Positions 57,022 to 64,000 of a stretch of 64,000 bases of DNA are shown in pieces. The stretch's first letter is position 1. The number at the start of each line of letters is the position of its first letter. The DNA is from Odontocerum albicorne. Taxonomy: Eukaryota > Arthropoda > Insecta > Trichoptera > Odontoceridae. The stretch lies in assembly GCA_949825065.1 (NCBI GenBank), contig OX463838.1, forward strand, positions 3,884,251 through 3,948,250. The letters are read 5' to 3'. The notes under the pieces are model-generated. The model saw only the letters and a program-made list of their open reading frames with translations. It made no database searches and was not told the DNA's origin. The translations under genes and the position numbers were made by a program.

Positions 57022-57496
57022 TTAACCCTTTTAATCCCGGCATATTTCGCATAAAATGTGTAAAAAATTTCTAGCATTTTTTTTGCAAAAAAACAGTATT
57101 TTATATTTTATTTTTTGTCAGCTAATATTTTTTTTTAAAACTTATTTTTTTGTGGAGATCTCCCTGTACGAGTAGAGTGTAAAATAATAAGTAATTTTCA
57201 TATTTCATGAAAAAAAAATATTTATATATTTTTTTATTCAACATAAAAACTTGTATGAAAACTTTGAGGCCGATGATCGGCCCCTTGGGATTTTTCGCAT
57301 ACACTAGTTGGGGTCAATAATTGAATGGCTGAATTAAAATAGGCACTAAGTACCAAAAAAAAAAACAAAAAAAAATAAGTATGCAGTTTCATTATATATG
57401 ACAAATAGAACGAAACTGCATACTTATTTTTTTTTGGTACTTAGTGCCTATTTTAATTCAACCATTCAATTGACCCCGTAGGATTAAAAGAGTTAA
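57022..57496. mobile_element. piggyBac-like MITE with internal foldback
   Basis: TTAA at 57022-57025 and 57493-57496. Terminal repeats are CCCTTTTAATCC on the left and CTCTTTTAATCC on the inverted right end. A foldback at 57310-57477 pairs from GGGGTCAAT inward through GAATTAAAATAGGCACTAAG to TAAGTATGCAGTTTC. Confidence 0.72.
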
Positions 57497-57526
57497 TTAA
57501 AATATATTATATTACATAAATATTAC

Positions 57527-57757
57527 CCTTATTATTTCATCCCTTTTCTTAGGCTTTTCAATTTTCACACCTTTATAGGCTCCAAAAAATCCTTCGACAG
57601 CTTGCTCAAGCCTCCTTTCCTCAGGAGCATGTTTAAAATAAAACGTGATCTTCGAGTATTTGGAAAGTCAATCCTCGTATGCCATCTTATACCTCCAGGG
57701 ACTAGTTTGTTACCATTTTTACCACTTGTGTTGTTATTCCACTTCTTACTCAACACA
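57527..57757 (-). pseudogene. MINPP1-like exon 2 pseudogene fragment
   Basis: Read on the minus strand, this stretch matches the second half of exon 2 of gene 2: WNNNTSGKNGNKLVPGG corresponds to WNDTIDKYGNKLSPEG, and GVKIEKPKKRDEIIR ends at a preserved AGG|GTAATA donor, with intron bases still alike. Inside there are stops and frameshifts (for example a stop in the LLSNYS region, and RTWASC replaced), so it cannot encode a phosphatase. The intron remnant shows it came from a DNA duplication, not a retrocopy. Its 5' part was drawn into the 77-bp tandem array. No other exon of this copy was recognised. Confidence 0.85.
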
Positions 57758-58075
57758 CCAGCCTTATACCTCCAGAGACTAGTGTGTTACCATCTTTACC
57801 ACTTGTGTTGTTATTCCACTTCTTACTCAACACACCAGCCTTATACCTCCAGAGACTAGTTTGTTACCATCTTTACCACTTGTGTTGTTATTCCACTTCT
57901 TACTCAACACACCAGCCTTATACCTCCAGGGACTAGTTTGTTACCATCTTTACCACTTGTGTTGTTATTCCACTTCTTACTCAACACATCAGCCTTATAC
58001 CTCCAGGGAATAGTTTGTTACCATCTTTACCACTTGTGTTGTTATTCCACTTCTTACTCAATACACCTGATTTAA
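57691..58075. repeat. 77-bp chimeric minisatellite (5 copies)
   Basis: ACCTCCAGGGACTAGTTTGT recurs at 57691, 57768, 57845, 57922 and 57999. In each unit about 57 bases match MINPP1 exon 2 on the minus strand (WNNNTSGK.GNKLVPGG) and about 20 bases (TTACTCAACACACCAGCCTT) match LINE family C. The unit therefore spans a pseudogene/LINE junction. Confidence 0.92.
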
Positions 58076-59150
58076 GTCCACATTTATCCCTAATTATTTT
58101 ATTCGGTATTATGTCGTACATTGTCACCTCATGTATTTTTTAGTACCAGCTAAAATACATAAAAAATATTACGCAAAAAATAAGTATTTGTAAACTTTAA
58201 TAAAAGTAAATCCACATGAATTGATAGAACGACATATTTTGATAAATCGCCCCATATATCCATTTATTTAAGTCCTCTCAATATATAGTAGAGTAATTCA
58301 CTTTTGTCCACATTCCTTACACATTAAGTCCACTTCTTACTCAATACACCTGCTTTAAGTCCACATTTATCCCTAATTATTTTATTCGGTATTATGTCGT
58401 ACATTATCACCTCATGTATTTTTAAGTACCAGCTAAAATACATAAAAAATATTACGCAAAAAATAAGTATTGTAAACTTTAATAAAAGTAAATCCACATG
58501 AATTGATAGAACGACATATTTTGATAAATCGCCCCATATATCCATTTATTTAAGTCCTCTCAATATATAGTAGAGTAATTCACTTTTGTCCACATTCCTT
58601 ACACATTAAGTCCACTTCTTACTCAATACACCTGCTTTAAGTCCACATTTATCCCTAATTATTTTATTCGATATTATGTCGTACATTGTCACCTCATGTA
58701 TTTTTAAGTACCAGCTAAAATACATACAAAAATATTACGCAAAAAATAAGTATTTGTAAACTTTAATAAAAGTAAATCCACATGAATTGATAGAACGACA
58801 TATTTTGATAAATCGACCGATATTTCCATTTATTTAAGTCCTCTCAATATATAGTAGAGTAATTCACTTTTGTCCACATTCCTTACACATTAAGTCCACT
58901 TCTTACTCAATACACCTGCTTTAAGTCCACATTTATCCCTAATTATTTTATTCGATATTATGTCGTACATTGTCACCTCATGTATTTTTAAGTACCAGCT
59001 AAAATACATACAAAAATATTACGCAAAAAATAAGTATTTGTAAACTTTAATAAAAGTAAATCCACATGAATTGATAGAACGACATATTTTGATAAATCGA
59101 CCCATATTTCCATTTATTTAAGTCCTCTCAATATAGAGTAATTCACTTCA
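58050..59150. repeat. 283-bp tandem repeat (about 4 copies)
   Basis: CTTCTTACTCAATACACCTG recurs at 58050, 58333, 58615 and 58899. The unit begins with LINE family C sequence (TTAAGTCCACATTTATCCCT) and continues with AT-rich DNA ending GTAGAGTAATTCACTTTTGT. It shares its first bases with the adjoining 77-bp array. Confidence 0.93.
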
Positions 59151-59556
59151 AAAATTTGACACGAAGAAAACGATAAGAATAGCCAATATACTATATATGT
59201 TGATTATTATTGATTAGGGATAAAGTTAGGCTTAAGCGATTAGTTTTTTTGACGTGTTAAACTGATTATGTAAATTTAAATAAAAAAAATAACATAAATA
59301 CACATATATTTAAGATTAGCTTATTTAAATCTGTCAATACGATTTGATGTGAATAATCAATTTTGGCCTGATCACACACTCGGGTTAGTGGAACGTGATT
59401 GTCACGTATATTTTGTGGGTGTAAGTAAGTACACCCATCGATCAACGTCAGTATTGTGGTTGGTGACTTAAATGATAAGTTAAGTATTTGGAAACCTTCA
59501 TTTTAATCATCATGGACTTGGAAAAGTTTACCTGCACTCCTCAAGCTTCTCAAACT

Positions 59557-59795
59557 GTAAATTATACGATACACTATATTATAGAATAATTTATACGATA
59601 CACTATATTATAGAATAATTTATACGATACACTATATTATAGAATAATTTATACGATACACTATATTATAGAATAATTTATACGATACACTATATTATAG
59701 AATAATTTATACGATACACTATATTATAGAATAATTTATACGATACACTATATTATAGAATAATTTATACGATACACTATATTATAGAATAATTT
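59557..59795. repeat. 29-bp minisatellite (8 copies)
   Basis: AATTTATACGATACACTATA then TTATAGAAT repeated without visible change. It lies at the edge of a Penelope-like element. Confidence 0.95.
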
Positions 59796-59839
59796 TTTGT
59801 ATTATTTATATTTAAAGCATTAACAAACATTGCAAAAGT

Positions 59840-59925
59840 TTAAAGACGTTGTAATTTGTTTTATCAAACACTGTTTATTCCACTTTTTGTAACTGTATAA
59901 GCCTACCGGTTAATACATTTTAATC
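59840..59925 (-). mobile_element. Penelope-like terminal repeat fragment (minus)
   Basis: The minus strand holds ACCGGTAGGCTTATACAGTT, GTGGAATAAACAGTGTTTGA and ACAAATTACAACGTC. It is opposite in direction to the GIY-YIG coding part that follows, which fits the inverted repeats common at Penelope-like ends. Confidence 0.6.
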
Positions 59926-59934
59926 TCCGGAAAC

Positions 59935-60830
59935 TCTGTAGTGTGTATAAACTTTTATGTGCTGACTGTGATAATTTCTACATAGGAAAGACATGTAGCG
60001 ATGGTCGTTACCAATTTAGCGTGTGTCCTAGTAGGACGTGCTGATGATGTTGATGTTGACATCGCTATATTCGTTTTAGTCGAATTCCGTGTTCCTCTTC
60101 GTTCGGGGTCATCAATTTAGCGTGGTGCTTAATTCGATACGTCGTCGTGATGAATTCGATTTGTTTGTATTTAAAATGAAATACAAATATTCAGGAATGC
60201 GAACGAAAATGAGAGTGAATAGCGGGTAAATAATAACAAGTCTTGACAATTGAATGAATAATAATGTTTATTTGTCTACAAGTAGGTATTTTATAGTAGT
60301 GAGTGAATGTGCTCGCGATATATACTTTGTCTCACTCCTGCGCGTGCACTAGTGTAGCGGGTAGGATATTTATTTGTGAGTACACATTGTTGACGTTTCT
60401 AGTATGTGACAATTGTAGATAGTTCAGAGTTTGATTCATCGGTCGTTGACCCTGTATGTTTACAATTTATTTTAACAACAAATTATGTTTGACAATTATT
60501 TATTTATTTAGGGGACGTAGGTACGCTACAGACAAGAAGGTCTTTTAAAAAGAGGTTCCGTGAACACAAATTCTCTAATTTGTTCTGAAATGGCTAATCA
60601 TTGTCACCGTGAAAACCATACATTTTCTATCGATGATGCCAAATTCTTATATATCAGTAGTAACGGAAATAAATTGGACAGATTAGAAGCCCTAGAAATT
60701 TCTAAATCAAGGTGAACATCTGGCACCAAGAATCTCTCCGCTGTTTGCTGAAGTTGTCCCATGCCTCCCCCAGCCTCCAGTCCCTAACCGTTAGAAGTGT
60801 ATATGTCGGTGCCAGTTCGAACAGAATTCA
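59935..60830 (+). pseudogene. Penelope-like element, GIY-YIG endonuclease end, split by a solo LTR
   Basis: Upstream of the insertion CADCDNFYIGKT is the YIG motif; downstream RSFKKRFREHKFSNL continues the domain. The C terminus HTFSIDDAKFLYISSNGNKL then LEALEISKSR stop is typical of Penelope-like retroelements, with one frameshift near 60580. The two halves are separated by 59994-60530; removing it with one target copy puts them back in one frame. The reverse transcriptase part was not found. The non-coding end AATCTCTCCGCTG matches 22.46 kb. Confidence 0.8.
59994..60530. mobile_element. Solo LTR (element X) inside the Penelope-like gene
   Basis: Begins TGTAGCG and ends CGCTACA (7-bp inverted ends, TG...CA). 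It is flanked by GACA on both sides (59990-59993, 60531-60534), the 4-bp target duplication expected of an LTR retrotransposon. Shares GTGCTCGCGATAT and CGGTCGTTGACC with the fragments at 17.9 and 49.2 kb. No internal coding region, so it is a solo LTR. Confidence 0.8.
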
Positions 60831-60834
60831 GTCT

Positions 60835-61165
60835 TTTATTTATTTATTTATTTAATTAACGACACAACAGTGTCTTTATATACAAATGAACATGTGAAAG
60901 GTTATAAATTACTTAAAATTATTGACAAATAATACAACTTTATCTTAAACTAACATGAAGATACAAAAAGCAGTAGAATAAATTACAGTCATCGTTTTAA
61001 AATTATTTAATAATCTTTGAGAATTTTGTGGGAATTTTATGGATATATATTGAGATATAGAAAACACATGTCCTCATTAGTGGGACGAGATGCAAGTTGC
61101 TTTGCAGAATTAAAAGCTTCACACGTGCTGATGCAGGGTTACTCAACTGCAGAGGCAAAATATTG
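60835..61165 (-). mobile_element. LINE family G, 3' UTR (minus)
   Basis: The (TTTA)n start, AATTAACGACACAACAGTGT, CTTTATCTTAAACTAACATG and GACGAGATGCAAGTTGCTTT are the complement of 33.5-34.0 kb. Confidence 0.65.
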
Positions 61166-61184
61166 TCCTTAATATTTGGTTTGT

Positions 61185-61300
61185 ATTACATAGTCTTGTT
61201 TGTGATCCCCTGAAGATGAGGTGAAAGCTTTGAAACCGGTAGGGTTATACAGTTACAAAAAGTGGAATAAACGGTATTTGATAAAACAAATTACATTTTT
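61185..61300 (+). mobile_element. Penelope-like terminal repeat fragment
   Basis: CCCCTGAAGATGAGGTGAAA, GCTTTGAAACCGGTAGGG and GTGGAATAAACGGTATTTGA. Same terminal repeat as at 37.6 kb. Confidence 0.65.
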
Positions 61301-61614
61301 TTTTTTATTATTTGAAATCGATGTAAATATAACTTTGATCACGTTATTTAAAGAAAAATCGAGATGAATATATCGAATCTCGTATAGCGATATGTATTCA
61401 ACAGTAAGCCTATAGAACGATACAAGAATAGTCCAAAAATGAAATGAGAGGACACAAGTATATATCCAAGCAAATATTGATCCATTGGTAGAAACTAGTG
61501 ACGCAGCTCGCAAGTAGGTGAAGAAGAATTCAGAAGGTAGCCTAGATCTGAAATAAATTTAAATTCCGAAGAAAATAATCATTTCTAAAACAAATCTTAA
61601 GGGAAAAGTTTACG

Positions 61615-62150
61615 TATCATCACGCCGTGTCCCTTGAGCGATAGACAGAGAGAAAATATATGCAAACTTTTCTATCCACGTACACAACTTTCTATCCATG
61701 TACAAAAACTTTTCTATCCACGTACACAGCTTTCTATCCATGTACAAAAACTTTTCTATACATGTACACAACTTTCTATCCATGTACACAAACTTTTCTA
61801 TCCATGTACACAACTTTCTTCTCCACATTCAGACACGAAAAATCTTCCTTAATTCATACTTCTCACGTTACTTTCTTTCAAAATCTGGTTCATTTGTTCC
61901 GGCCACATTTTTCTCAGTCTACCTCTTTCATGTACGTTTCTTACATGTATGATATACTCGTTTAGTTATTCTTTCGTCATTATCTTCTCAACGTACCTAA
62001 ACCATCTTATACTTTTTTTCTTCTTCTTCTTACATACATCATCTTACATTATTCCTTTATCCATGTATTCATTTCTGATGATATCATTCCGTCTTTATCC
62101 ACTCATAGAAACTCCAGAAATTTTAAGTCTATGTAAAATTTTCTGAAGAA
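61615..62150 (-). mobile_element. LINE family C fragment (minus) with an expanded 3' part
   Basis: ATCACGCCGTGTCCCTTGAG is the inverse of the family C end at 8.46-8.5 kb. TTCCGGCCACATTTTTCTCA and CAACGTACCTAAACCATCTT belong to its 3' coding zone. The first 200 bases are replaced by a minisatellite. Confidence 0.6.
61662..61815. repeat. About 20-bp minisatellite (7-8 copies)
   Basis: CTTTCTATCCATGTACACAA and CTTTTCTATCCACGTACAAA alternate every 19-21 bases inside a LINE C remnant. Confidence 0.85.
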
Positions 62151-62364
62151 GTAAATTCTCTTTATCAAAAATACATGATTTTATTTTTATCGTTAATTAG
62201 GTTAGTTAGAATGTTCACTTTAAAATCATTACATAGTTCAGCATTGGATTCACTGTGATGCATTATTGAATCTCTGTAGATATGAGTATATCTATTGACA
62301 TTTGACTTTTATGAACTTTGATTGAAAATGCAAAACATTTCTCGAATCAAATTAATATACTCAT

Positions 62365-62785
62365 TACAGTACTACATACTCGTATTTATTTATTTGCAGT
62401 TTGATCAACAGAATGTGTCAAACTATTCTGAGGTTGTGGTCAAATAAATATACTCGTAACAGTACTATTTATTTATTTGCAGTTTGATCAACAGAATGTG
62501 TCAAAGTATTCTGAGGTTGTGGTCAAATTAATATACTCGTAACAGTATTATTTATTTATTTGCAATTTTTGATCAACAGAATGTGTCAAGCTATTTCGAG
62601 GCTGTGGTCAAATTAATATACTCGTAACAGTATCTACTATTTGTTTATAAGCAGTTTGATGAACAGAATGTGTCAAACTATTCTGAGGTTGTGGTCAAAT
62701 AAATATTCTCGTAACAGTACTATTTATGTATTTGCAGTTTGATCAACAGAAGGTGTCAAACTTTTCTGAGGTTGTGTGCAAATCA
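62365..62785. repeat. About 85-bp minisatellite (5 copies)
   Basis: CAGTTTGATCAACAGAATGT, CAAACTATTCTGAGGTTGTG and ATACTCGTAACAGTA recur at about 62397, 62480, 62566, 62652 and 62737, with moderate divergence. Confidence 0.9.
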
Positions 62786-62789
62786 TAGA

Positions 62790-63710
62790 ATATTTTTTTT
62801 AATGGTTTTCCTAGTAAATTAGGTATATTTATTTAAAACATTAATTTATTGTGCTTTTTATTGGCTAAATTGATTTATAGCTCTTAATGTAAGTATTTTT
62901 CTTAAATTTATCGATATTGTTTAAAAACGGTTTGATATAATGCAAATAATAAACCCAAAATGCATTTTTTTTATTTCCATAAGCAATACGAAATATGTAA
63001 CATATATTATTTATTTTAATGTTATTTTGGGTTTAAATTCATTATAAAAAATATTCTAGTTTTTTGTGTATTTTATCAACTTAAACAAAATTGGTCTCGT
63101 TTCTGTTTAAAATGGAATCTTTTTACAATTAATGTACGAGTATTTAGTTAACAATTTAAACGTTTTTTTCAGTCGAGTTACAATAATCTGAACCATTGTT
63201 AAAATATATATTAGTTATTCGATTATTTTAGTTTAGAATCACTTTTATAATATCATCATAGGTTATAAAATTCAAGTGTATTTCTATTTACGATATAAGG
63301 TCCTTCATAATCATTATATTTTGACACGATAGCTCAATGTCAACTGGAATCAATAATTGTATATCTAGGAAAATAGGCCAAATAAATTGACTGCTATTTA
63401 AAAATGAACCATGTTATCAAAATGCTGAGATTTATTTGATAAACCCTAAAAATGCGGTAATTTTTATTGACATTCTGAAAACAAAATATTAAAATATTTG
63501 TCAAATGTCTTCAAAATTTCTCAATTTTTATTTTTTATTTAGGCTATCGACCTACATTAGGGAGATTCGTGCCATCAAAATTTCAACCAAAAATGTTAAT
63601 AATATTTTTTTTTAGCCTTTAAACATTCAACTGTAGAATTTCAAGTTACTCGTACACGAGATTATTTATGGGGAAAAAACTTAGGAATTTTTCACTAATA
63701 TACAATTAAA
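62790..63710. other. AT-rich, no recognisable gene
   Basis: Long A/T runs and no usable open frame. I see nothing to annotate. Confidence 0.5.
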
Positions 63711-63714
63711 ATAC

Positions 63715-63790
63715 TGTCATTTTGTTTTATTCAATTTTATTTTTGCATGCATTTCAACACTTGCTGTGTCATCATCAGGTGAGTTTATGT
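63715..63790 (-). mobile_element. Possible Penelope-like terminal repeat (minus)
   Basis: The minus strand reads CACCTGATGATGACACAGCA, AGTGTTGAAATGCATGCAAA, then AATAAAATTGAATAAAAC. The CTGATGATG...GAAA layout parallels the terminal repeats at 37.6 and 61.2 kb, but the rest differs. The final 63791-64000 shows nothing. Confidence 0.35.
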
Positions 63791-64000
63791 TTTCAATATA
63801 CGTGTACATACAATACATACCGATGGGATAGGCAATCCCTCGTGATATAATTATCGGGTATTCAGTAGACCGAAAACATCTTGCGCTTGTGTTGGTTTAT
63901 TGCACCCAAACTGTCGAACATTAAAACACGTCTTGGCATACCAAATTCAAAATTCCGATTGCAAGGAGATCTATGATAAAAGACATCCGGCAGGTTTAAT

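Noticed and set aside
57691..58075. Functional third MINPP1 exon 2
   Set aside because: Stops, frameshifts and tandem amplification of the exon with LINE sequence. No partner exons were found.

Overview
This is a eukaryotic, AT-rich, repeat-crowded window. Split genes with GT-AG introns, mariner, hAT, piggyBac-like and Penelope-like elements, several non-LTR retrotransposon (LINE) families, tRNA-derived SINEs and long minisatellites all point to an arthropod, most likely an insect. Lepidoptera is a guess from the flavour of the repeats and is not proven. I see no bacterial, organellar or viral gene block and no CRISPR array.

The only host genes I can support are two head-to-tail paralogues of multiple inositol polyphosphate phosphatase (MINPP1, histidine acid phosphatase clade 2). 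Both are on the minus strand. Gene 1 has five coding exons between 10927 and 2057 (453 aa). Gene 2 has five coding exons between 41260 and 25338 (447 aa). Exons 2, 3 and 4 are exactly 440, 102 and 473 bp in both genes and the intron phases are the same (1, 0, 0, 2), so they arose by tandem duplication. Both have an N-terminal signal peptide and an RHGTRY active-site motif. Both carry SHDT where the MINPP family normally has an HAE proton-donor motif, and neither has an ER-retention tail. A third, broken copy (part of exon 2 only) lies at 57527-57757 on the same strand, next to LINE sequence.

Layout. 1-2056: LINE debris. 2057-10927: gene 1, with a 47-bp satellite in intron 2, a piggyBac-like element in intron 1, and a mariner-like remnant and SINEs in the 3' introns. 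11-25 kb: retroelement debris, a 45-bp minisatellite (two arrays, about 48 copies), a 51-bp array, a hAT-like element and a 75-bp array rich in CACGTG. 25.3-41.3 kb: gene 2. Its 7.4-kb intron 4 is mostly a 119-bp satellite (about 45 copies) interrupted by a deleted mariner. 41-57 kb: mariner, Jockey-type, piggyBac-like and SINE remnants, plus 30-bp and 180-bp arrays. 57-64 kb: MINPP1 pseudo-exon, chimeric 77-bp and 283-bp arrays, and a Penelope-like element split by a solo LTR.

The most unusual signal is the link between the phosphatase genes and the tandem repeats. The 119-bp satellite in gene 2 carries in every monomer a copy of the exon 4/intron 4 splice-donor junction of that same gene. 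The 77-bp array at 57.7 kb is a chimera of MINPP1 exon 2 and LINE sequence. The 47-bp array in gene 1 intron 2 repeats a consensus-like donor on the sense strand. Exon fragments and splice junctions of this family appear to have been raw material for local satellite formation.
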